This document shows, piece after piece, positions 1 through 5,876 of a DNA stretch of 11,578 bases. The translations under genes were made by a program, and so were the position numbers. Below the pieces are notes generated by a model. That model did no database searches. It was not told the origin of the DNA and saw only the letters and a program-made list of their open reading frames with translations. This stretch comes from Rhizobiaceae bacterium (GTDB lineage Bacteria > Pseudomonadota > Alphaproteobacteria > Rhizobiales > Rhizobiaceae): the NCBI GenBank assembly GCA_028865845.1, contig JAGWJK010000054.1, forward strand, positions 1 through 11,578, written 5' to 3'. Each line of letters opens with the position of its first letter. The first letter of the stretch is position 1.

Positions 1-166
1 CATAGACGTAGGAGCCCTCGCATTCCTCGAAGAACTTCGGCTCGGTGGCATAGTGAACCGTGTCGCCATGCGAGCAATAGGTCTCCTCAAGGAGGCGCAA
101 TTCGGCCTCGCTCCTGGCTTCGACCAGGTTTTCCTCGTCAATGATTTCTACAAGGTTGGTTCTCAT
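1..166 (-). CDS. Probable class III (PLP-dependent) aminotransferase, N-terminal fragment cut by window edge
   Basis: An open frame begins with ATG at 166 and runs off the left edge; about 55 residues are visible, beginning MRTNLVEIIDEENLVEARSE. A GAAAGG purine stretch lies about 7 nt upstream of the start. The stretch YATEPKFFEECEGSYVY resembles the N-terminal segment of class III aminotransferases, where a proline-containing strand leads into a G-x-Y/F-x-Y/D turn just before the cofactor domain. The catalytic lysine and PLP-binding region lie outside the window, so the family call is recognition of an N-terminal style, not of catalytic residues. The gene starts 19 bp after the stop of the HAD phosphatase on the same strand, so the two are probably co-transcribed and may act on one metabolite. 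The substrate cannot be told from what is visible. Confidence 0.6.
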   Translation of the reverse strand, partial: MRTNLVEIIDEENLVEARSEAELRLLEETYCSHGDTVHYATEPKFFEECEGSYVY

Positions 167-185
167 CGGATGCCTTTCGTCTCTG

Positions 186-869
186 TCATGCAATCGTGGG
201 ATATTTCGCTGCGCGGAGCGGCCGCGGCATGTCGTGCAGCATCGCCTTCAGGGTCGGAAGAAGGTCGGTGAAGTCATGGAAACGGCTGAAAGGAATGCCC
301 TGGCCCAGGCAATATTCGGCAAGCTTGCTCTTCGCGAGAACGATGTCGACCTTGTCGGAGACACAGAAATCGCTGCGGCCATCACCGATATAGATCTGCT
401 GCCCGACATCGCGGACCACCTGGCATTTGCAGACGCCGGCACCGGAAAAGCAGTCGCGCTCGCGAAACGGCGACAACAAGGTATAGACGTCCCGGCCGGC
501 AACGGTGTGGCAGGTCAAGGTGTTGGAGATGATCGGCAAGCCATGGATGCCGTGGCGCGCGAGGATGCGGCGGATAAAATAGTCGACGCCGTCGCTGACG
601 ATCGTCATCGGAATTTTCCTGTCCTCGCAGAAGAACAGGAAATCGCGAAAGCCGGGATCGATCGAAACAGTGTCGAGGAAAGAATCGAGATCCCGCTTGG
701 TCGCGTTTATCAGCGCGATCTGCTGGCGCATGCATTCGGCCGAACCGATCAGCCCCTGCTTCCATTGCGCCTCGATGTCTTCCCATTTCGGGTCGGCGAA
801 GCGCGAAAGCACCAGATCCGTTGCGTCCTCGACGGAAATCGTCCCGTCGAAATCACAAAATATCTGCAT
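186..869 (-). CDS. HAD-IB family phosphatase, MtnX-like
   Basis: 227 residues, the usual length for a small cytoplasmic HAD-IB phosphatase. All four HAD motifs are visible: motif I DFDGT with nucleophile D6 and general acid D8; motif II TIVSDG with S92; motif III near K149 (CKCQ); motif IV GDGRSD at 162-167 with acidic D163 and D167. An alpha-helical cap lies between motifs I and II (roughly 15-80), as in phosphoserine phosphatase and MtnX. The family hydrolyses small phosphomonoesters through an aspartyl-phosphate intermediate with Mg2+. MtnX acts in methionine salvage, but no other salvage gene is visible here, so the substrate is unknown. GAGGAG is placed about 8 nt before the ATG at 869. 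A probable aminotransferase follows 19 bp downstream, suggesting a shared pathway. The HxxS..E-type specificity residues of true phosphoserine phosphatase were not verified. Confidence 0.85.
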   Translation of the reverse strand: MQIFCDFDGTISVEDATDLVLSRFADPKWEDIEAQWKQGLIGSAECMRQQIALINATKRDLDSFLDTVSIDPGFRDFLFFCEDRKIPMTIVSDGVDYFIRRILARHGIHGLPIISNTLTCHTVAGRDVYTLLSPFRERDCFSGAGVCKCQVVRDVGQQIYIGDGRSDFCVSDKVDIVLAKSKLAEYCLGQGIPFSRFHDFTDLLPTLKAMLHDMPRPLRAAKYPTIA

Positions 870-1055
870 GAAACACTCCTCAACCAGATGGTGTCGAGGT
901 GCTTAACAACTGCCTATGAGGTCAGGATGATGTGGAGATGACGCGAAAATGAAAAATAGCTCAACGGTAGGGCATTTCGCCGAACCGGCTTGTACAAACC
1001 ATCATAACAAATTGTTTTAAATCACTTTATCGTTATATAGTGACGTGTTTTCGGC
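870..1055. other. 186-bp AT-rich intergenic region upstream of the HAD phosphatase, with short palindromes
   Basis: This gap separates the first kinase gene from the HAD phosphatase, both on the minus strand, and probably carries the promoter of the phosphatase-aminotransferase operon. It is clearly richer in A and T than its flanks. Three short palindromes are visible: TTGTACAA at 990-997, AACAAATTGTT at 1006-1016, and an interrupted one at 1022-1043 with arms TCACT and AGTGA plus an inner TAT/ATA pair. I found no convincing -35/-10 pair and no open frame. The palindromes could be operators, or the last could be a weak terminator for the kinase gene, since it starts 13 bp past that stop codon. 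Confidence 0.45.
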
Positions 1056-2444
1056 TCAGTCGGCTGACACTTTGGCGAAACGCAGGTCGATCCGCAGGCC
1101 TTTGTTCCACTGCGGATCGGACAATTCTATGCTTGTCTGCAGGCGATCAGCGATATCGGCAACGATGGCGAGACCAAGACCGGCGCCCTCGGTCTGCAGC
1201 CGATCGATCCTATAGAAGCGCTGGAAAACCGCTTCGCGTTTGTCCGCAGGAATGCCCGGTCCGTTATCGCTGATCGACAGCAACCAGAACCCCGTCTCGG
1301 ATGCGATCTTGACCTCGATCTTGCCGCCGCCGGGCGTGTATTTGATGGCGTTGTCCATGAGGTTGGTGATCATCATGCGCAGCAGTTGTTCGTCGGTCTT
1401 CACTTCCGCCTGTTCGTCTCCCTCGAGCGAGACGTCCAGATGACGGTCGTTGATGACATTGCCGAATTCGGCGAGCACGGAGGCGGCGACGTGATAGAGC
1501 GAAACCGGGGCAAGCGTCAGCGGGTGGTGACTGACGCGCGCGAGTCTGAGCAACTGCTCGATCAGATGCATGGCACGATCATTGCTGGCGACGAGATCAT
1601 CGACGATCGCCTGCCGCTCCTTTTCGCTGTCGGCCTTCTGGAGCATTTGCAGCAACAGCTTCACGCCGGCCTGTGGCGTCCTAAGCTGATGGGCGGCAAG
1701 ATCGGAAAACCGCCGTTCGAGCGTCAGCGAGCGGCCGAGCTTGTCGAGAAGCTGGTTGACGGAATTGCCGAGCGGCAACAGGTCTCTCGGCAATTCCTCG
1801 ACCGGAATGACGGAAAGATCATCCGGCGAGCGGCTGCGGATATCGCCCACCAGGCCGTGAATCGCGCTGAGGCCGCTGCTGATGCCGAGCCAGATGAGGA
1901 AGCCGATGATCGGAACCAGAATCAGCAGCGGAAAGAACAGGTTCAAAAGGATGTTGGAAACGAGCTGCTGTCTCAGCGCGATCTTCTCGCCCACCTCCAT
2001 GACAATCGTCGTATCCGGTATCGGCAGGGAATAGACCCGCCAGGCGACCCCCTGATACGTGATCGTGCTGAAGCCCGCCTTCTGCTGCGGCACCTCGGCG
2101 GGAAAAGCCGTGCTGCTATAGACGACGATATGTCCATCGACCCAGCCGCGGAACATATGGGCATCGGCATAATCATCGGCGTCCTCGTTGAACGCCAGCT
2201 GATTGTCCATGGTGAAATCGATGTCGGGAACCTCGCGCGCCTTTCCTCCCTCGGGTGCGCGTTCAAGGGGGCGCCGCAGCAACGCCCAAAGCACGTTGCC
2301 GTCATCGATCAACTGGGCATCGTAGATATTGTTGATTTCGCGCGTCGCGCTATTGAAGGCGAAGACCGCGACGACACCTATGGTTATGACCACCACCGGT
2401 GCGATGCGAAGGAACAGCTTGCGTGTCAGCGTCGACTTGTTCAT
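1056..2444 (-). CDS. Two-component sensor histidine kinase, TctE/QseC type
   Basis: 462 residues in the inner membrane. The N-terminus has a membrane helix (about 11-31), a periplasmic sensor region (about 32-163) in the style of the 2CSK_N domain of TctE-like kinases, and a second helix (about 164-189). The kinase core follows: H-box AAHQLRTPQ with phosphoacceptor H252, N-box NLMDNAIKYT at 361-370, G1 box DNGPGIP at 393-399, F-box FQRFYR at 407-412, and G2 box GAGLGLAI at 420-427. All catalytic boxes are present. The residue after the His is Gln rather than the usual Glu, a variant I associate with TctE-like kinases. The ATG at 2442-2444 overlaps the regulator's stop by 4 bp (ATGA), so the two are translationally coupled partners. 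TctE relatives often sense carboxylates, but no transporter is visible here and the signal is unknown. Confidence 0.93.
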   Translation of the reverse strand: MNKSTLTRKLFLRIAPVVVITIGVVAVFAFNSATREINNIYDAQLIDDGNVLWALLRRPLERAPEGGKAREVPDIDFTMDNQLAFNEDADDYADAHMFRGWVDGHIVVYSSTAFPAEVPQQKAGFSTITYQGVAWRVYSLPIPDTTIVMEVGEKIALRQQLVSNILLNLFFPLLILVPIIGFLIWLGISSGLSAIHGLVGDIRSRSPDDLSVIPVEELPRDLLPLGNSVNQLLDKLGRSLTLERRFSDLAAHQLRTPQAGVKLLLQMLQKADSEKERQAIVDDLVASNDRAMHLIEQLLRLARVSHHPLTLAPVSLYHVAASVLAEFGNVINDRHLDVSLEGDEQAEVKTDEQLLRMMITNLMDNAIKYTPGGGKIEVKIASETGFWLLSISDNGPGIPADKREAVFQRFYRIDRLQTEGAGLGLAIVADIADRLQTSIELSDPQWNKGLRIDLRFAKVSAD

Positions 2445-3097
2445 CGCTCGATCATATAGCCGACGCCGCGAATGGATTTTATGAGATCGGCGCCGAGCTT
2501 CTTGCGCAGATTATAGATGGTCACCTCGGTCGTGTTGCTCTCCACCGCACTGTTGGCATCGTAGAGCGCGTATTCGATATCGCTCTTCGTCACATAGCGG
2601 CCGCTGCGTTCCATCAGCAGCTTCAGCAGATGAAATTCCTTCGCGGTGGTATGGACCTGCGTGCCGTCGCGCCGCACGACCATGGCGGCGGGATCGACCT
2701 CGACATCGCCACATCGGATCACCGTTTCCATCCGCCCTTCCCGCCGGCGGATCAATGCCCTCAACCGGGCAAGCAGCTCATCGAGATCGAAGGGTTTGAC
2801 CATGTAGTCGTCGGCGCCCTCGTCCAGGCCTTCGACCTTCTGGCGCACGGCATCGAGCGCGGTCAGCAGCAGGACAGGCACACGATTGCCCTTTTGCCGG
2901 ATGCCCTTGAGGACGTCGATGCCGTTGAGCAACGGCAGATTGATATCGAGGATGACGGCCGCGAAATGCGAATCCTCGGCGGCTGAAAGCCCGGATTCGC
3001 CATCGCGCAGCCAATCGACGCCGTAAGCGTGCTTTTCCAAGGCCTTCTTCAAAGACGAGCCAAGAATGTGATCGTCTTCGACAAGCAAAACACGCAC
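2441..3097 (-). CDS. Two-component response regulator, OmpR/PhoB family (TctD/QseB-like)
   Basis: 218 residues from the chosen GTG start. The receiver domain (1-115) has the acidic pair E7/D8/D9, phosphoacceptor D51 (ILDINLP), T79 and K101 (VKPF). A winged-helix DNA-binding domain (about 125-218) ends in the family signature IRGVGYMIE. The start is the GTG at 3095-3097: it places VRVLLVEDD at the N-terminus, as in homologues, and GAGG lies 6 nt upstream. The frame stays open upstream to a TTG at 3140-3142 (233 residues), but those 15 extra residues look non-coding and that codon has no better ribosome site. The stop overlaps the kinase start (ATGA), so regulator and kinase form one operon. 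Targets are unknown; an OmpR-type regulator binds tandem half-sites about 11 bp apart, and none is obvious in its own upstream region. Confidence 0.93.
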   Translation of the reverse strand: MRVLLVEDDHILGSSLKKALEKHAYGVDWLRDGESGLSAAEDSHFAAVILDINLPLLNGIDVLKGIRQKGNRVPVLLLTALDAVRQKVEGLDEGADDYMVKPFDLDELLARLRALIRRREGRMETVIRCGDVEVDPAAMVVRRDGTQVHTTAKEFHLLKLLMERSGRYVTKSDIEYALYDANSAVESNTTEVTIYNLRKKLGADLIKSIRGVGYMIER

Positions 3098-3323
3098 AGG
3101 TGACCTCGATCTGTTCTGGAGGCAGGCGGAAATATCCCTCAATCGCCATGTCTTCGGCCCGCGGCATTTTTAAGGCATGCCTCGAACGAGCGTTCAGACG
3201 TGTAGATTTCCAACCGAACAAGGCGTGCGGCGGCAAGACCGGTCTGTCGATGTCAATGATTACTGGGGCAAATTCGATGGCGTGGCTGGCTGACACGATC
3301 GCCAGCCAGCTGTCTTGAACTCT
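3098..3323. other. 226-bp spacer between glycosyltransferase operon end and first response regulator
   Basis: No convincing gene is seen; the minus-strand frame that crosses it is an extension running out of frame over the regulator gene. Close to the glycosyltransferase stop is an 8-bp stem-loop (3283-3308, listed separately). Nearer the regulator is a perfect interrupted palindrome GAACG-AG-CGTTC at 3184-3195 and a GGCAT/ATGCC inverted pair around 3162-3180, which could be operators for the regulator-kinase operon. No clear -35/-10 pair stands out. Confidence 0.4.
3283..3308 (-). terminator. Stem-loop downstream of the glycosyltransferase operon, weak terminator candidate
   Basis: Perfect 8-bp inverted repeat TGGCTGGC / GCCAGCCA with a 10-nt loop, starting 15 bp past the TGA of the second glycosyltransferase. 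The stem is GC-rich and well placed to end that operon or protect its mRNA 3' end, but no T-run follows it on the minus strand, so Rho-independent function is doubtful. Confidence 0.45.
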
Positions 3324-4079
3324 TCAGCCCACAAGCGCGTATTTAACACGCCGCGAGAAATCGAGCATTCTGAGAAGATGCGTCGGCAAGCGTTTCAAAC
3401 CATTGGTCTTGATGGCTCTGTAGTCATCCCTTGTCGCGATCTGGGTGATCTTGCTGAAAGGACCGAGGTTGACGAGATTCTGGCGCACGGTGAAGACGTT
3501 CGCACCATGAAACCAGCCGCGTTCCAGGGCAGCATCGAACGGATAGGTCATCGTTTTCATAGACGTCGCTATCCTTTGCGCACCGCGTCGCGTGACCGCA
3601 TAGCAGGCGGCGGACCCCTGCGGGCCGTGCAGGCAGCGGCCGACCTCATCTCCAAGTGCCGTCGTCGCCGCTCTGCGGAAGGCGCGGCTCCTGTGATTGA
3701 ACAGCTTGATAACGTCAGCCTCGTCGACGGCATCGATAATTTGCGATGCCCTCTCGACGAGGTCGCACGCCATCTCGACATCGTCTTCCATGATGATGGC
3801 AGCGTCGAAAGAGCTTCCAAGGAAGGTCGAGATCGCCCGCAGATGGCTACGGTAACAACCATATTCACCTGGCAGCAGCTGCCGCCCGCCATGTCTCAGA
3901 AAACTCATGCGGTCGACGTCGACATAATCTTCCGGGGCGATTTCACGGCCATCGATCGCCGGTACGCGAATGATGGGAATCCCATATCTGCGCGCCTGCG
4001 AGCGAATAGCGCTCCATCGCTCGACGCATCGGTCGAGATTGATCACGTAGATACCGATGTTGGGAAAGGGAATCGCCAT
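3324..4079 (-). CDS. Glycosyltransferase family 25 protein (LPS/LOS-type), second gene of a tandem pair
   Basis: 251 residues, normal for GT25. The family layout is clear: N-terminal strand IGIYVINLDRCVERW (9-22), then VPAIDG (39-44), GEYGCYRSHLRAI (71-83), the acidic metal/nucleotide-sugar motif IIMEDDVEM with E98-D99-D100, and a GSAACYAVTRRGAQRI segment (155-170). GT25 enzymes transfer galactose or related sugars in lipooligosaccharide or lipopolysaccharide synthesis at the cytoplasmic face of the inner membrane; the exact donor and acceptor are not readable. There is no signal peptide. A full AGGAGG ribosome site (4090-4095) lies inside the end of the preceding gene, 10 nt before the ATG. 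The start is 3 bp after that gene's stop, so the two are translated as one operon. Confidence 0.88.
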   Translation of the reverse strand: MAIPFPNIGIYVINLDRCVERWSAIRSQARRYGIPIIRVPAIDGREIAPEDYVDVDRMSFLRHGGRQLLPGEYGCYRSHLRAISTFLGSSFDAAIIMEDDVEMACDLVERASQIIDAVDEADVIKLFNHRSRAFRRAATTALGDEVGRCLHGPQGSAACYAVTRRGAQRIATSMKTMTYPFDAALERGWFHGANVFTVRQNLVNLGPFSKITQIATRDDYRAIKTNGLKRLPTHLLRMLDFSRRVKYALVG

Positions 4080-4082
4080 GGA

Positions 4083-4943
4083 TCAGTCACCTCCTTGATC
4101 GCTCATCACGGACAACGGCCCGGCAATCTCCCGATGCGGGGCCTTCCGGCTGTCGGGCGCGAACCGGGCTTCAACGACGGACGTCAGCAAACGCGTCAGC
4201 CGGCAGGCGAAACGCGACGCCTCAAGCCAGGCGCGGTAGGGCTGAACGGTCGGATATTTCCATCGCGGCAGATGATAGCTGCGGCGCTTGCCCTGTATCT
4301 GCGACGGCAGACCGATGTCCTGGCGGACCGGCACCGGATGGACAAAGGCGGCCTTCAAGCCAGCAAGATGTTCGAGATCGAAGGCCAGATCGAAGGGCAG
4401 ACGCATCGGCATCAGCTCTTCGACGAACCATGTGGCTGCACGACGATTGATGAGATAGGCGCCGGACCCCTTCTCTCTTGTCAGCGCAATCGCAAGCGAT
4501 CGTTGAGGCGTCAGCTTTGCAAAGGGATATTTCCGGCCGCGGTTGACCGTCGAGAGACGCAGGATGTCCCAATCGGCCTTGGAAGCGATCGCCGTGCGCA
4601 CGATCTGCTCCATATCGGCAGGAAATTCGAGATCATCTTCGAGGATCAGCGCGAATTCGGCCTTCGATGCCAGCAACCGCTTTGCGCAGTCGATATGGCT
4701 GAGATAGCAGCCGACCTCGGCCGGGTTCCTGCGTCTTCCGTGCAAAAGCCGGAATGCGCGCTCGCTGAACTCGGTATTCGGGAAGATAAGGGTGGCGCCG
4801 TCCACGGCAGACACGCGCTCGAAAGGCAACCTGACGGCGGCAAGCTTCTCCTGCATGCTTATTAGCCGCTCGGTCGCCCGATCGAGGTTGATGAGATAGA
4901 TTTTCAGAGACAGATCGTTGATATCGCGGTCGTTCATTTCCAT
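4083..4943 (-). CDS. Glycosyltransferase family 25 protein (LPS/LOS-type), first gene of a tandem pair
   Basis: 286 residues. GT25 features are LKIYLINLDRATERL (13-27), VSAVDGA (44-50), PAEVGCYLSH (74-83), LILEDDLEF with E102-D103-D104, and KGSGAYLINRRAA (158-170). A basic C-terminal tail of about 60 residues follows the catalytic domain and could help membrane association. Its sequence differs greatly from its downstream neighbour outside the family motifs, so the pair is an old duplication or two separate acquisitions, probably adding different sugars. The ATG at 4943 has no strong ribosome site; an ATG two codons in (4937) is an equally possible start. It is transcribed away from the second two-component system across a 255-bp spacer with a regulator-type repeat box, which suggests control by that system. 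Confidence 0.88.
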   Translation of the reverse strand: MEMNDRDINDLSLKIYLINLDRATERLISMQEKLAAVRLPFERVSAVDGATLIFPNTEFSERAFRLLHGRRRNPAEVGCYLSHIDCAKRLLASKAEFALILEDDLEFPADMEQIVRTAIASKADWDILRLSTVNRGRKYPFAKLTPQRSLAIALTREKGSGAYLINRRAATWFVEELMPMRLPFDLAFDLEHLAGLKAAFVHPVPVRQDIGLPSQIQGKRRSYHLPRWKYPTVQPYRAWLEASRFACRLTRLLTSVVEARFAPDSRKAPHREIAGPLSVMSDQGGD

Positions 4944-5004
4944 GCCCGTTCAAATGACAGCGCGGCGCAGTTGCGCGCATTACAGCGGACATTGTTCGAG
5001 CTGG

Positions 5005-5021
5005 CTTACAGGCGACTTACA
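5005..5021 (+). promoter_or_regulatory. Direct-repeat box CTTACA-N5-CTTACA, probable OmpR/PmrA-class regulator binding site
   Basis: Two identical hexamers, extended to CTTACAGG, lie 11 bp apart in the spacer between the glycosyltransferase operon and the second response-regulator gene. Tandem half-sites with an 11-bp period on one face of the helix are the usual target of dimeric OmpR-family regulators; the PmrA box (CTTAA-type hexamers separated by 5 bp) has the same geometry. A looser TTACAG copy lies at 4980-4985. On the plus strand, a CATATAG element near 5042-5048 could be the -10 of a regulator-activated promoter for the regulator-kinase genes. The binding role is inferred from geometry and position only. 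Confidence 0.55.
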
Positions 5022-5033
5022 GGATCCCGTCAA
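5005..5033 (-). promoter_or_regulatory. Candidate sigma-70-type promoter for the glycosyltransferase operon
   Basis: On the minus strand TTGACG (5028-5033) is followed, after exactly 17 nt, by TGTAAG (5005-5010). The -35 is near consensus and is preceded by a T-run; the -10 matches TATAAT at four of six positions. It lies about 60 bp upstream of the glycosyltransferase ATG. The -10 hexamer is also one half of the direct repeat described next, so a bound regulator would compete with RNA polymerase here. Confidence 0.45.
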
Positions 5034-5198
5034 AAAAGTGACATATAGCGAATAGTGCGACCGGCTTGAGATAACGGCTGAAAAAGCGCGCTACCGTCCA
5101 GCGGGACGCCGGGCGCCTCGAATTCGACAAGAAGGAAGCGATTTTCACGTCGATCACGGCAATTCTGTCGATGATCGCCAGCAGATTCGGGTCGGCCC

Positions 5199-5876
5199 AT
5201 GCGCATACTTCTCGTCGAGGACAACGCCAAACTCGCAGCGGTAACGAGCGAAGCGATGCGTTCGCATGGCTTTGCGGTCGATCGCGTCGGCACGGCGCAG
5301 GATGCCGAGGACGCGATCGCGGCGGTCAGCTACGACGCGATCATCCTCGATCTCGGGCTGCCGGATCGCGACGGCCTGTCGCTTCTCGAGCCCGCCCGAC
5401 GTCGCTCGCCATCGACACCGATCCTGGTCCTGACCGCCCGCGATGCTCCGAGCTCCATCATCGACGCGCTCGACAGCGGCGCCGACGATTACATGAGCAA
5501 GCCCTTCGTGATGGGCGTTCTGATCTCGCGCATCCGTGTCCTGATGCGGCGCCCGGCGTTGCGTCACGACACCATCCTCAGCGAGAGCAATGTCAGGCTG
5601 GATCTGTCGCAGCACGTGGCGAAAGTGGAAGAGACGGAATTGCAATTGAGCCGCCGCGAATTTGCCGCGCTGGAATTGTTTCTGCGGCGCCCCAATCGCG
5701 TTTTCTCCAAGATCGAGATGGAGGAGTCGATTTACGGTTTCGGCGAGGAATTGAGTTCGAATGCCGTCGAAGTGTTGATCCATCGGCTCCGCAAGAAGCT
5801 TCAGGCTGCGGGTGCTGCGGTCGACATCCACAACATGCGCGGCATCGGCTATATGCTGGCGGAGAAACGCTCGTGA
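5199..5876 (+). CDS. Two-component response regulator, OmpR/PhoB family
   Basis: 225 residues. The receiver domain (1-115) begins MRILLVEDN and has E7/D8, phosphoacceptor D51 (IILDLGLP), T79 and K101 (SKPF). The winged-helix effector (about 128-222) ends with the signature MRGIGYMLAE. All phosphorylation residues are present. The ATG at 5199 puts the conserved first beta-strand at the N-terminus as in homologues; the upstream ribosome site is weak (GGGTCGG), so expression may be low or controlled by translation. Its stop overlaps the kinase's GTG start by 4 bp (GTGA), indicating a cognate pair. It is divergent from two GT25 glycosyltransferases, and the spacer holds a repeat box of the right geometry, so the gene probably regulates itself and the glycosyltransferases. 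Confidence 0.93.
   Translation: MRILLVEDNAKLAAVTSEAMRSHGFAVDRVGTAQDAEDAIAAVSYDAIILDLGLPDRDGLSLLEPARRRSPSTPILVLTARDAPSSIIDALDSGADDYMSKPFVMGVLISRIRVLMRRPALRHDTILSESNVRLDLSQHVAKVEETELQLSRREFAALELFLRRPNRVFSKIEMEESIYGFGEELSSNAVEVLIHRLRKKLQAAGAAVDIHNMRGIGYMLAEKRS

Noticed and set aside
141..941. Plus-strand open frame of 266 codons antisense to the HAD phosphatase
   Set aside because: The minus strand has all four HAD motifs and a good ribosome site; this frame is its shadow.
957..974. TAGCTCAACGGTAGGGCA, resembling the D-arm of a tRNA
   Set aside because: Only about 18 bp match; there is no acceptor stem partner, anticodon arm or GGTTCGA T-loop in the following 80 bp, so it is neither a tRNA nor a typical att remnant (which are usually tRNA 3' ends).
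1386..2459. Plus-strand open frame of 357 codons antisense to the first kinase
   Set aside because: The opposite strand carries all kinase motifs; this frame has no ribosome site or known fold.
3315..4865. Plus-strand open frame of 516 codons across both glycosyltransferase genes
   Set aside because: It is antisense to two clear GT25 genes with conserved motifs; its protein has no recognisable domain, and such mirror frames are common in GC-rich DNA.
5171..5872. Long open frame fused upstream of the second kinase, giving a 684-residue protein
   Set aside because: The extra 234 codons overlap the response-regulator gene in another frame, read as Arg-rich low-complexity protein, and the coupled GTG start at 5873 fits better.
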